From Ohtaekwangia sp035628875 (GTDB lineage: Bacteria; Bacteroidota; Bacteroidia; Cytophagales; Cyclobacteriaceae), in contig DASPIZ010000060.1 of the NCBI GenBank assembly GCA_035628875.1, positions 17,754-81,753 on the forward strand: 64,000 bases of DNA, written 5' to 3'. How positions within the stretch are numbered: position 1 is the first letter of the stretch; the number at the start of each line of letters is the position of its first letter. Positions 1 to 8,784 of the stretch are shown one piece after another. Below the pieces are notes generated by a model that did no database searches, was not told the origin of the DNA, and worked only from the letters and a program-made list of their open reading frames with translations. The translations under genes were made by a program, and so were the position numbers.

Positions 1-2
1 AG

Positions 3-362
3 GGAACAGAACTTGTTGCTGAGGTTACCATAACACATACCGGAATGCGGTCTTGGTATGATAACCTGGCATTGAGTCAGGTGTTTCCTTCCGGATGGGA
101 GATCAATAACCTGAGGCTAACCGATGACCAGGGTTTGATGAATTCAGCGGGATACAACTACCAGGATATACGCGATGATCGTGTTTATACTTACTTCGGA
201 TTGGGCGTGAACGAGCGGAAAACGTTCCGCGTAATGCTCACCGCAAGTTATGCCGGTACGTACTACTTACCTGCAACAAGCTGCGAAGCCATGTACGACA
301 GGAGTATTTTCGCAAGACGTAAAGGGCAAGAGGTGCAGGTTGTAAAGCGGGTTACACAGTAA
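3..362 (+). CDS. Alpha-2-macroglobulin-like protein, C-terminal fragment
   Basis: The frame is open from the left edge and ends in TAA at 360-362, so only the last ~119 residues are present. The fragment reads like the C-terminal receptor-binding-like end of large bacterial alpha-2-macroglobulins: a GWEI..L segment, a YxDIRDDRVYTYF-type strand and a final AxYAGTYYLPA.CEAMYD stretch. Bacterial alpha-2-macroglobulins are large envelope proteins thought to trap foreign proteases. They are commonly encoded next to pbpC, as in the E. coli yfhM-pbpC pair, and pbpC follows here on the same strand. The family call rests on the C-terminus and this context; the thioester region lies outside the window. 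Confidence 0.75.
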   Translation, partial: GTELVAEVTITHTGMRSWYDNLALSQVFPSGWEINNLRLTDDQGLMNSAGYNYQDIRDDRVYTYFGLGVNERKTFRVMLTASYAGTYYLPATSCEAMYDRSIFARRKGQEVQVVKRVTQ

Positions 363-446
363 TTGATTGAAGTGTGATGAAATAGTGTAGCCATCACGTT
401 ATTGTGCGGCGAAAAACAATTGGTGCATATTAAAGGCAGGCATGGT

Positions 447-2855
447 ATGGGATTGATGGGAAAGCAACGTGAACGGATCATACAAATGGTGAAGGCATAC
501 CGTGGTCGATACCGGTTGTTGTTGATATCTGGTGTAACGTTGCTTTTGCTTGCGCTTTATTATTTCAGCCTTCCGGAAAAACTCTTTCGTGATCCGTATT
601 GTACGGTGCTTGAGGCGCATGATGGTGCTTTGCTCGCCGCGTCAATTGCATCGGATGGGCAATGGCGGTTTCCCGAATCCGATTCTTTACCGCCAAAGTT
701 TATTCAGGCATTAACGACTTATGAGGATAAGCGTTTTTATTCACATCCTGGTGTGGACCCGCTTTCGCTGGGTCGTGCGATCAATCAAAATATCCGATCG
801 GGGAAAATTGTTAGCGGAGGAAGTACCATCAGCATGCAGGTGATTCGCCTTTCGCGAAAAGGAAATGCGCGAACGATCACCGAGAAACTCCTTGAAGCCA
901 TACTTGCCACCAGGCTGGAAATCAGATTCAGTAAAGATGAAATTTTACGATTGTATGCATCGCATGCCCCTTTCGGTGGTAACGTTGTTGGGCTTGAAGC
1001 AGCGTGTTGGCGTTATTATGGTCGCAGCAGCAAATCGTTGTCGTGGGGTGAAGCAAGTTTGTTGGCGGTGTTGCCCAATTCACCTGCCCTAATTCACCCC
1101 GGGAGAAATCGCGATCGTCTCCGAAAAAAGCGCGATGCTTTGCTGGATCGCTTGTACCAAAACCAGGTCATTGATTCGATCACTTGTTTACTCGCGAAGG
1201 AGGAATCCATTCCGGAAGAGCCGTTACCATTACCAAGATTTGCCAGGCATTTGCTGGACAGATTAAACAAAACAGGTCATGCCCAGAAACGCATCCGATC
1301 TACGGTAGACTTTCATCTGCAACAACGAATGGAGCAAATACTGATGGATCATCATCAGCGTTTGTCGGGAAATAAGATTCAAAATGCAGCGGCTTTGGTT
1401 GCACGTGTCTCCACGGGGGAGGTGATGGCATACATTGGTAATGTATCCACCGCAACAAAATACGATGGAAGTGAAGTTGATATCATCACCGCACCGCGCA
1501 GTACGGGCAGTATTTTAAAACCGTTTTTGTACGCTGCGATGTTGGATGAAGGCAAAATCCTCCCCCGAACTCTGCTTGATGATATACCGGTTCTCATCAA
1601 TGGCTTTTCGCCAAAAAACTTTAATCAGCAGTATGATGGCGTTGTACCTGCCGATGAAGCCCTGATCAGGTCGCTAAATATCCCTGCGGTGAATTTGTTA
1701 CGGGAATACAGGTATGAAAAGTTTCATTCGCTATTGCGATCAATGGGCATGAAAACACTTCATCAACCTGCGGATCATTATGGCTTATCACTGATCCTGG
1801 GTGGCGCCGAGGGTACCCTTTGGGATATCTGCGGTATGTATGCTTCCATGTCGCGAACGCTGAATCATTTCTTTCAACACCCGGGACAAAACAAATACAG
1901 CAAATCAGATTTCCATGACCTTACGTACTTATTTGAAAACCGGAAAGTCGTTTCTCCCCCGGAAGCAAGTTCATGGTTGAGTGCGGAATCCATCTACCAG
2001 ACCTTCGATGCACTGAAAGAATTGTACAGACCGGATGAAGAGTCCGGGTGGCGTCATTTTTCAAGTTCCAAACAAATCGCCTGGAAAACTGGCACAAGTT
2101 TCGGGTTTCGTGATGGTTGGGCCATTGGTGTAACGCCGGAGTATGTTGTAGGCGTATGGGTAGGAAATGCAGATGGTGAGGGACGACCCGGGTTAACCGG
2201 CACTGATGGTGCGGCACCAATTCTCTTCGACCTCTTTGCACAACTGGATGGCTATACGTGGTTTGAAAAGCCATTTTCGGAAATGAAAAAAATAACTGTC
2301 TGCGCGAAAAGCGGATATCGGAATACGCCGCTTTGTACTGCCGTAGATACAATTTGGATCGCAGCGTCGGGTTTGGAAACGAAGGCTTGTCCTTATCACC
2401 AACGGATTTATCTTTCAAATGATTTAAAGTACCGAGTACATAGTGCCTGTGAAGATATCCGGAAGATGAAAGGAACCAGTTGGTTTGTTCTTCCTCCTGT
2501 TCAGGAATATTATTACCGCGATCAAAGTTTAAGCTATCAAAGTTTACCACCTTACCGCAAAGATTGCTCTCCTGGGACCAACTTACCATCGATGGATTTA
2601 ATTTATCCAAAGCCAAATGCAAAAATTTATGTCCCTCGCGACATCACAGGAACGCCGGGCCATGCCATTTTTCAGTTGGCTCATTGCGATCCATCCATAA
2701 CAGTTTTCTGGCATCTGGATGGTGATTTTATTGGTTCTACGCGTAGCACGCACCAAATGCCTTTAAATCCACCTCCAGGTGCTCACACACTTACTATTAT
2801 GGATGAGACAGGATTTTCCATAACGCATGCCTTTGAAGTCTTATCAGATCTATAA
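447..2855 (+). CDS. pbpC: Penicillin-binding protein 1C (bifunctional peptidoglycan synthase)
   Basis: A class A penicillin-binding protein of ~802 residues that polymerises and cross-links peptidoglycan at the outer face of the inner membrane. A short basic N-terminus is followed by one membrane anchor (YRLLLISGVTLLLLALYYF). The GT51 glycosyltransferase domain has the EDKRFYSHPGVD motif and GGSTISMQ. The transpeptidase domain has the catalytic SxxK as S-I-L-K (in RSTGSILKP), SLN (RSLNIPA) and KTGTS. The last ~90 residues fit the beta-rich BiPBP_C domain of PBP1C. I chose the ATG at 447, which has AAAGGCAGG just upstream; a TTG at 402 and an ATG at 456 are alternatives. It probably belongs with the upstream alpha-2-macroglobulin gene. 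Confidence 0.93.
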   Translation: MGLMGKQRERIIQMVKAYRGRYRLLLISGVTLLLLALYYFSLPEKLFRDPYCTVLEAHDGALLAASIASDGQWRFPESDSLPPKFIQALTTYEDKRFYSHPGVDPLSLGRAINQNIRSGKIVSGGSTISMQVIRLSRKGNARTITEKLLEAILATRLEIRFSKDEILRLYASHAPFGGNVVGLEAACWRYYGRSSKSLSWGEASLLAVLPNSPALIHPGRNRDRLRKKRDALLDRLYQNQVIDSITCLLAKEESIPEEPLPLPRFARHLLDRLNKTGHAQKRIRSTVDFHLQQRMEQILMDHHQRLSGNKIQNAAALVARVSTGEVMAYIGNVSTATKYDGSEVDIITAPRSTGSILKPFLYAAMLDEGKILPRTLLDDIPVLINGFSPKNFNQQYDGVVPADEALIRSLNIPAVNLLREYRYEKFHSLLRSMGMKTLHQPADHYGLSLILGGAEGTLWDICGMYASMSRTLNHFFQHPGQNKYSKSDFHDLTYLFENRKVVSPPEASSWLSAESIYQTFDALKELYRPDEESGWRHFSSSKQIAWKTGTSFGFRDGWAIGVTPEYVVGVWVGNADGEGRPGLTGTDGAAPILFDLFAQLDGYTWFEKPFSEMKKITVCAKSGYRNTPLCTAVDTIWIAASGLETKACPYHQRIYLSNDLKYRVHSACEDIRKMKGTSWFVLPPVQEYYYRDQSLSYQSLPPYRKDCSPGTNLPSMDLIYPKPNAKIYVPRDITGTPGHAIFQLAHCDPSITVFWHLDGDFIGSTRSTHQMPLNPPPGAHTLTIMDETGFSITHAFEVLSDL

Positions 2856-2946
2856 ATACCTGACGCGTAAGTCATTACTTGCTTTTTGTTAATTCTTTAC
2901 CTAAATTCGCAAAGGTTTTTAGTATTTTTTACTTAGCCCGGTGTTT

Positions 2947-4191
2947 ATGAAAACCATTAAACTTTTTGCACTGGCAGGTATTTTTTTAGCGTTTTTACGG
3001 CCTTTACCTGCCCAAGCCTCACATGTGGAACAACTTTCCGTTGATGGCTATAATTATGTTGTGATTGGTGCTTTTAAATTTCATCGCAATGCAACCCGAT
3101 TTGCTCAGCGAGCTTCGAAGCAATTGCATCTCAATGCTAAATTCGAGATGAATCAGAACCGGAATTTGTACTATGTATATGTACTAAGTACACCAAGCCG
3201 GGAGAAGGCAATTGCCGAAGCGTTGCGCCTGCGCGAGGAGTCTGAATTGAAAGATACCTGGGTATACAACGGTAGCCTTACCCGCCAGAATTCACAAGCA
3301 CATGCCGGTATGGATATCAATCCGGTTTCAGGCAACGCAATAGAGCAGGTTCAGGTGGATAGTCCGCCCGTTGAGGAAGATCCTGCATCGCAAAACCCGG
3401 TAGCGCCTGAGACAGCAACGAATAACACCGGCGTTGTAACCAATGAAAGCAAAGTTTCTGAAGTCTCCTTAGATGCAGATGCAACGGGGAAAGAGTTTGT
3501 TTTCAGAATTTCAAAAGCCACGGACAATACCCCGATAGAAGGTGAGGTTGATGTGGTTGACACTGATAAAATGAAAAAAATGGGTACGTTCAAAGGCAAT
3601 ATGCCCGTGCGCATTTCTTCCCCCGACGGCTCATCCGGAAACGTTACGCTTACGTGTGACGTCTTTGGTTACCGCCAGGCACAACGCATCATCAATTACA
3701 ATAACCCACAAGCCGAAGATATCGAAGTACTGGAAAACGGTAATGTTGAGGTTCCATTCAACTTAAACCGGTTACAAAAGGGCGACATTGCTGTAATGTA
3801 CAACGTTTACTTCTACAAAGACGCCGGTGTAATGCGTCCTGAATCACGCTTTGAAGTAACAAGTTTACTGGAAATGCTCAAGGAAAATCCTAAATACAAA
3901 ATCAAAATTCATGGACATACCAACGGTAATGCATCAGGAAAGATTATTTCTTTAAAAGAGAACAATTCGAATTTCTTTTCTCTAACAGATACCCGCGAAG
4001 GGTTTGGTACGGCAAAAAAATTATCCGAGGAACGTGCAGAGGTTATTAAGAATTTTCTTGTGCAGAATGGTATTGAAGAAAGCCGGATGCAGATTAAAGC
4101 TTGGGGAGGTAAACGTCCGATCTTTGATAAGCACCATACGCGGGCACAGGAAAATGTTCGTGTTGAAATCGAAATTCTGGAGGACAAATAA
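2947..4191 (+). CDS. SPOR/OmpA-type envelope protein
   Basis: A 414-residue secreted protein. The signal peptide is MKTIKLFALAGIFLAF ending near PAQAS. Residues ~25-110 (YNYVVIGAFKFHRNATRFAQRA ... YYVYVLST) resemble a SPOR domain, a fold that binds denuded peptidoglycan. A low-complexity P/E/T/N-rich linker and a beta-rich middle follow. The C-terminal ~120 residues are an OmpA-like peptidoglycan-binding domain: IKIHGHTNG, RAEVIKNFLVQNGI and NVRVEIEIL. The likely role is tethering the outer membrane to the wall. The ATG at 2947 starts the signal peptide; a GTG at 2941 is less likely. The gene converges on the TPR gene with only 6 bp between stop codons and no visible terminator. Confidence 0.85.
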   Translation: MKTIKLFALAGIFLAFLRPLPAQASHVEQLSVDGYNYVVIGAFKFHRNATRFAQRASKQLHLNAKFEMNQNRNLYYVYVLSTPSREKAIAEALRLREESELKDTWVYNGSLTRQNSQAHAGMDINPVSGNAIEQVQVDSPPVEEDPASQNPVAPETATNNTGVVTNESKVSEVSLDADATGKEFVFRISKATDNTPIEGEVDVVDTDKMKKMGTFKGNMPVRISSPDGSSGNVTLTCDVFGYRQAQRIINYNNPQAEDIEVLENGNVEVPFNLNRLQKGDIAVMYNVYFYKDAGVMRPESRFEVTSLLEMLKENPKYKIKIHGHTNGNASGKIISLKENNSNFFSLTDTREGFGTAKKLSEERAEVIKNFLVQNGIEESRMQIKAWGGKRPIFDKHHTRAQENVRVEIEILEDK

Positions 4192-4197
4192 ATCAAA

Positions 4198-5718
4198 TTA
4201 TTCGTCGGTGTCGGAAGCGAGGTTTCTACTGATCTGCTGAATCACACTGTCCAATTGAATGGAACAGGTTTTTAAGTGATTTAAAATAACGTCCCGTTCG
4301 CCTTGTTCTAACTCCTGATTTAATAACTGAATCAATCCGATTATACTGGCCACGGGCGCACGCAGTTTATGGGCATTTACAAAGGCGTATTCAGCCAGTT
4401 TTTGGTTTTGCAGCTTCAGTTGTTGTGATCGTTCCTCGATACGGTTTTCCAGTGTCTTGTTTAATTGCTGTAATTCTTCGTTCAGCTTAATCATCGTTAT
4501 CGCCTGTGCTTCTATGGCTTCTTTCTGAAAATGGATCTTATCGTTTTTTTCCTGGAGTGACTGATTGACTTTAAGAATTTGTGAGCGCTGCCGGAACAAA
4601 ACAGTAGCCAATAACAACACGAGAATCAAACCACAGCTGATGGCCGCAATAAGACCTTCCTTACTATTGAGTTGTTGCTGCTTCAGGGCTCTTTCCGCTT
4701 TCAATTGCTCGTTCTCACGTTCATTTCGCTCAGTTTCATAGATGATCTGGACCCTGGCGATCTGTTCGGCTTTCAATAAATTATACACACTGTCTTTCAA
4801 CGTATTGTGCAGGCTCAAAAATTTTAACGCGCTTTTGTAATCGCCACGCGTGGAATCAAGCCGGGCATATTCCAAATAGGTTTTTACCCGTAAATCCGGA
4901 ACACGAATATTTTGTCCGAGTGCAAATGCTTCATCTAGATAAGTTTTGGCTATGCTGAGTTGGTTTTGCTTACGGTATACGCCTGCTATATCATGGTAAG
5001 TCTCAATCAATGTACGGATCTCACCGCTTTTTTTCCACCGTGCTATGGCCAGCTTGAAGTAGGTTAATGCATCCTTAAAATTACCTTCGGCTGATTTAAT
5101 ACGGGCCATACTCCAGTAACAATATGTAATAGAACGTTCGTCCCGCTGGTGTCTCGCCATGTCAAGTGATTTGTAGATGTATTGCATGGCTTTCTCGTAT
5201 TGCTCAGCAACAATGTACAACTCGCCAATGTTGTACAAGGTCAGCGCGATCGTGCTATCACCCTTACGCAGGTTGATGGATTGCAACAGATAGTCCAGTG
5301 ATTTTTCAAACTCACCAAATCGTTTGTTTACTTCACCAATGTTGTTGTAAACTTTACCAAGGCCTACACTATCGTGTATATTTTGGTATTGGCGCGCCGC
5401 CAACATGTAATAGTTCTGCGCAAATTCATAAACACCTTCATACCAGTAGGAATTTCCTAAAACGGTAAGGGCCCTTGCATATCCCCTTGTATACTTTAAT
5501 TCAGGAGCAAGCGCTGTGGTATAAGATGCGATCCTTCTCGAAAGTGCTGGATTATTCTTTAAGTAGGCCGTGGCAAGTTCGTTAAGATTGTCAATGAAGG
5601 CCGAGTCTTTTTTTACAGTTGCATAACGACGTTGTAAACTATCCGGCAAAGTAATTTGTGCTTCGGTTATAAAAACGCAAAGCAGCAGGAAGACTGGCAC
5701 AAAGCATGTTCCCCGCAT
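4198..5718 (-). CDS. TPR signalling protein with HisKA-like domain but no ATPase domain
   Basis: A ~506-residue protein: signal peptide (RGTCFVPVFLLLCVFITEAQ), about seven tetratricopeptide repeats (YNNIGEVNKRFGEFEKSLDY, LYNIGELYIVAEQYEKAMQY and so on), one membrane helix near 353-375, a coiled coil, and a phosphoacceptor-like helix AHKLRAPVASIIGL with His ~450. The protein stops about 55 residues later, so the HATPase_c domain (N, G1, G2 boxes) is absent. It may act as a dimerisation or phosphoacceptor partner for another kinase, or as a degenerate sensor. I chose ATG 5718, which starts a clean signal peptide; a TTG at 5748 is the other option. It lies just downstream of the CBS-like gene, probably in one transcript. 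Confidence 0.85.
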   Translation of the reverse strand: MRGTCFVPVFLLLCVFITEAQITLPDSLQRRYATVKKDSAFIDNLNELATAYLKNNPALSRRIASYTTALAPELKYTRGYARALTVLGNSYWYEGVYEFAQNYYMLAARQYQNIHDSVGLGKVYNNIGEVNKRFGEFEKSLDYLLQSINLRKGDSTIALTLYNIGELYIVAEQYEKAMQYIYKSLDMARHQRDERSITYCYWSMARIKSAEGNFKDALTYFKLAIARWKKSGEIRTLIETYHDIAGVYRKQNQLSIAKTYLDEAFALGQNIRVPDLRVKTYLEYARLDSTRGDYKSALKFLSLHNTLKDSVYNLLKAEQIARVQIIYETERNERENEQLKAERALKQQQLNSKEGLIAAISCGLILVLLLATVLFRQRSQILKVNQSLQEKNDKIHFQKEAIEAQAITMIKLNEELQQLNKTLENRIEERSQQLKLQNQKLAEYAFVNAHKLRAPVASIIGLIQLLNQELEQGERDVILNHLKTCSIQLDSVIQQISRNLASDTDE

Positions 5719-5750
5719 AAACCGGTAAAACGTTACGGTAAGAAACAAGC

Positions 5751-7121
5751 TTATGTGGTCATGGCCCGAAGCACATCATGTTGTGTGATGATGTGTACCT
5801 GATCGTGCGTGTCACGCACCAATACGGCTTTATTATCTTTATTCAAAAGTGATGACAATACATCCAGCGTACTGTCGGGCGCGACAAATAGCATGGGTTT
5901 GTCCATCACTTCATGAAGTTGTTTAGCTTGTAATTGCGGGTCCTGGATAATTTTTTCCAGTAAACTTGCCGAGCTTACACTGCCTACAAATTGCCCCCCA
6001 TCCGTTACCGGGATCTGGTCAATACCTTCTTTGTTCATCACCAGGATGGCTTCACCTACCTTAGATGACTGCGCTACCGTGTACAGGCTGTCTTTTTCGT
6101 TTCGCGCCTGAATAATATCACGTGCGGTTTGAAACGATCGCGCTTCAAGAAAACCATGATCTTTCATCCATTGATCGTTGTAAACTTTTGTCAGGTATCG
6201 CGTTCCATGATCAGGAAGGAGGATCACCATAATGTCTTCTTTCTTCAGATGTTCTCGTGCATATTCCAGTGCACCATGCAAAGCAGATCCGCTTGACCAG
6301 CCTACAAACAAGCCTTCTTCACGTGCGAGTCTGCGCGCCTGGATTGCACCATCTTTATCGGTCACTTTAATGAACAGATCAATGACGTCGAAGTTTACAT
6401 TTTGTGGTAAGATATCTTCGCCAAAACCTTCCGTGAGGTAAGGATAGATTTCGTTTTTATCGAATATACCAGTCTCCTTGTATTTTTTAAATACAGAACC
6501 ATACGTGTCAATCCCCACACTTACGATATCAGGATTTTGTTCTTTGAGGTATTTTGATGTTCCGCACATGGATCCACCTGTTCCAACGGTGGCAACGTAA
6601 TGCGTAATTTTTCCTTCGGTTTGTTGCCAGATCTCAGGACCTGTTGTTTCGTAATGTGCTTTTGTATTCGAGAGATTATCGTATTGATTTGGATAAAATG
6701 AGTTGGGAATTTCTTTGTTTAATTTTCGTGCAATTGAATAGTACGACCTGGGATCTTCCGGCAGCACATTGGTAGGACAAACGATTACTTCCGCGCCCAC
6801 GGCTTTCAGAATATTAATCTTTTCCTGAGATTGTTTATCTGCCATGGTGAATATACACCGGTATCCTTTTGCTGCAGCCGCAAGTGCCAGGCCCATACCC
6901 GTATTTCCGGACGTGCCTTCGATAATTGTTCCGCCCGGTTTCAGGAGCCCTGCTTTTTCAGCGTCTTCCACCATCTTGAGGGCCATACGGTCTTTTGTGG
7001 AATTTCCCGGATTAAAATATTCTACTTTGGCTAACACCGTTCCTTGTATCCCTTGTGTTACTTTGTTGAGTTTCACCAGCGGCGTATTGCCAATAGTTTC
7101 AATTATTGAATTATAGATCAT
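5751..7121 (-). CDS. Cystathionine beta-synthase-like PLP enzyme with CBS-domain pair
   Basis: A 456-residue fold-type II PLP enzyme of the cysteine synthase/cystathionine beta-synthase family. The N-terminus has IGNTPLVKL and the PLP lysine in NPGNSTKDR (K43). TSGNTGMG contacts the substrate, and VGTGGSMCG fits the PLP-phosphate loop. Residues ~335-456 form two CBS modules (AILVMNKEGIDQIPV, KAVLVRDTHDQVHIITQHDVL), the layout of cystathionine beta-synthases, which condense serine (or O-acetylserine) with homocysteine. CBS domains usually sense adenosyl ligands. Cysteine synthase activity cannot be excluded from sequence alone. The downstream TPR gene follows closely on the same strand. Confidence 0.9.
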   Translation of the reverse strand: MIYNSIIETIGNTPLVKLNKVTQGIQGTVLAKVEYFNPGNSTKDRMALKMVEDAEKAGLLKPGGTIIEGTSGNTGMGLALAAAAKGYRCIFTMADKQSQEKINILKAVGAEVIVCPTNVLPEDPRSYYSIARKLNKEIPNSFYPNQYDNLSNTKAHYETTGPEIWQQTEGKITHYVATVGTGGSMCGTSKYLKEQNPDIVSVGIDTYGSVFKKYKETGIFDKNEIYPYLTEGFGEDILPQNVNFDVIDLFIKVTDKDGAIQARRLAREEGLFVGWSSGSALHGALEYAREHLKKEDIMVILLPDHGTRYLTKVYNDQWMKDHGFLEARSFQTARDIIQARNEKDSLYTVAQSSKVGEAILVMNKEGIDQIPVTDGGQFVGSVSSASLLEKIIQDPQLQAKQLHEVMDKPMLFVAPDSTLDVLSSLLNKDNKAVLVRDTHDQVHIITQHDVLRAMTT

Positions 7122-7223
7122 GTATTGCTTAGTCTTTTGGCAAAGTTACGAAATATGAACCGGATACCGGCCTTCATGTATACGTGAACAAAGTTCGGAG
7201 GTTGGAAAAAATGGCCGGGTGAC

Positions 7224-8156
7224 TTATGATGTTGCGCCAGCCAAAAGATAAAGCACGGCCATGCGAACTGCAACGCCGTTCTCAACCTGATCAAGAATAA
7301 TCGAATGGCCAGAGTCGGCCGCATCACTGCTTAACTCGACGCCACGGTTGATCGGCCCAGGGTGCATGATTATAATCGGTTTTTTCAGATTGTCCAGCAA
7401 TTTTTTATTGATGCCATAGTACAACGAATACTCCCGAAGGGATGGGAAATATTTTATCTGCTGACGTTCAAGTTGAATTCTTAACACATTCGCTACATCG
7501 CACCAGGCTAACGCTTTTTTCACATCATATTCGACTTCTACGCCAAGTTGTCCGATGAATTTTGGCAGCAGTGTGGGTGGTCCGCAAACCATTACTTTGG
7601 CGCCCAGTTTTCGTAGCGCGAAAATATTGGAGAGTGCTACACGGGAATGAAGAATATCACCAATGATGGCCACTTTTTTCCCGGACACGGAACCGAGTTT
7701 TTCACGAATGGAAAATGTATCGAGCAATGCTTGTGTGGGGTGCTCGTGTGTGCCATCACCAGCATTTACAATTTTTGCACCGATGTGTTTTGACAGGAAA
7801 TGAGGGGCACCGGCACTGGCATGCCGCATCACGATCATGTCTACTTTCATGGCAAGAATATTATTTACCGTGTCCAACAGTGTTTCTCCTTTCTTAACGG
7901 AACTGTTAGACGCCGAAAAATTAATCACATCTGCCGAAAGGCGTTTTTGCGCAAGTTCAAAAGATAATCGCGTACGTGTTGAATTTTCAAAAAAAACATT
8001 GGCGATGGTGATGTCGCGCAGGGATGGTACTTTTTTGATCGGGCGGTTGATTACTTGCTTAAAATTCTCAGCGGTTTCAAAAATAAGTTCAATGTCTTCG
8101 CGGGTAATGTCTTTGATGCCTAATAAATGTTTTTGACTGAGCTTCGACATAGACAT
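7224..8156 (-). CDS. pyrB: Aspartate carbamoyltransferase catalytic subunit
   Basis: A 310-residue enzyme that condenses carbamoyl phosphate with aspartate in pyrimidine synthesis. The carbamoyl-phosphate loop is S59-T-R-T in FFENSTRTRLSFE. Other family motifs are HPTQALLDTF, the GKKVAIIGDILHSRV segment that begins the aspartate domain, and HPGPINRGVE near the C-terminus. Its start codon overlaps the stop codon of pyrR by one base (TAATG), so the two are almost certainly translationally coupled. No pyrI regulatory-chain gene is nearby. A second ATG two codons downstream could also serve as the start. Confidence 0.95.
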   Translation of the reverse strand: MSMSKLSQKHLLGIKDITREDIELIFETAENFKQVINRPIKKVPSLRDITIANVFFENSTRTRLSFELAQKRLSADVINFSASNSSVKKGETLLDTVNNILAMKVDMIVMRHASAGAPHFLSKHIGAKIVNAGDGTHEHPTQALLDTFSIREKLGSVSGKKVAIIGDILHSRVALSNIFALRKLGAKVMVCGPPTLLPKFIGQLGVEVEYDVKKALAWCDVANVLRIQLERQQIKYFPSLREYSLYYGINKKLLDNLKKPIIIMHPGPINRGVELSSDAADSGHSIILDQVENGVAVRMAVLYLLAGATS

Positions 8157-8698
8157 TAGTCCTTATTGATTAACCAGATTTTATTTTGTTTGTGTCCTTG
8201 CGCTTCCAACTCCACCAGAATTCGTTGCGAGCTTAATGTGTTCACGTATTTACCCACGTAGTCTGCTGCGATAGGTAATTCGCGATTATACTTCCGGTCT
8301 ATCAACACCAGGAGTTCTACCTTGGCAGGCCTTCCAAAGGCGATCATGGCATCCATGGCTGCCCGGATTGTGCGACCTGTAAACAACACGTCGTCTACAA
8401 GGATAACATTTTTACTTTCGATGATAAATGGAATCCTGGTTTCATTGGCTTTTACCGGGGTGTCCCTGCGTCGAAAATCGTCACGGTAAAATGTCGCGTC
8501 CAGATATCCTAATGGGATATGGGTGCGGATATCTTTTTCAAGTTTTTGATGAAGGATTTCGGCAACGAAAATGCCGCGGGGTTGCATTCCAATAATGACA
8601 GAATCTGAAAAATCGTTGTGATTTTCAATCAATTGCTGACAAAGCCGACTTATGGTGATGTCGAGAAGGTCAGAATCGAGGATGATTTTTTTCTGCAT
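8156..8698 (-). CDS. pyrR: PyrR-type bifunctional regulator/uracil phosphoribosyltransferase
   Basis: About 180 residues with a type I phosphoribosyltransferase fold. The PRPP loop is VILVDDVLFTGRT (~98-110), and MQPRGIFVAE and LIDRKYNRELPI are typical of PyrR. PyrR proteins have uracil phosphoribosyltransferase activity, and in Firmicutes they bind pyr leader RNA to cause attenuation. I see no pyr-type leader here: only ~86 bp separate it from the upstream gene, so RNA-level control is unproven. ATG 8698 (MQKKIIL) is preferred over TTG 8719. It is coupled to pyrB by a one-base overlap. Confidence 0.9.
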   Translation of the reverse strand: MQKKIILDSDLLDITISRLCQQLIENHNDFSDSVIIGMQPRGIFVAEILHQKLEKDIRTHIPLGYLDATFYRDDFRRRDTPVKANETRIPFIIESKNVILVDDVLFTGRTIRAAMDAMIAFGRPAKVELLVLIDRKYNRELPIAADYVGKYVNTLSSQRILVELEAQGHKQNKIWLINKD

Positions 8699-8784
8699 AT
8701 CGGCGGGGCAAATATACAACAGAGAATTCTAAATAATAATCGTTTTGGTGCCTCAATTGAGGAATGCGACGGGAAAACGCCATG

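Noticed and set aside
1921..2622. 233-residue minus-strand ORF opposite pbpC
   Set aside because: It lies wholly inside pbpC, has no family resemblance, and its composition is that of an antisense shadow.
2884..2910. Bacteroidota-type promoter (-33 TTTG, -7 TAnnTTTG) before the SPOR/OmpA gene
   Set aside because: The candidate boxes TTTTG and TAAATTCG are only 13 bp apart, too close for the consensus spacing.
7122..7223. Regulatory leader between pyrB and the CBS-like gene
   Set aside because: The 100-bp gap contains no convincing hairpin, operator or terminator.
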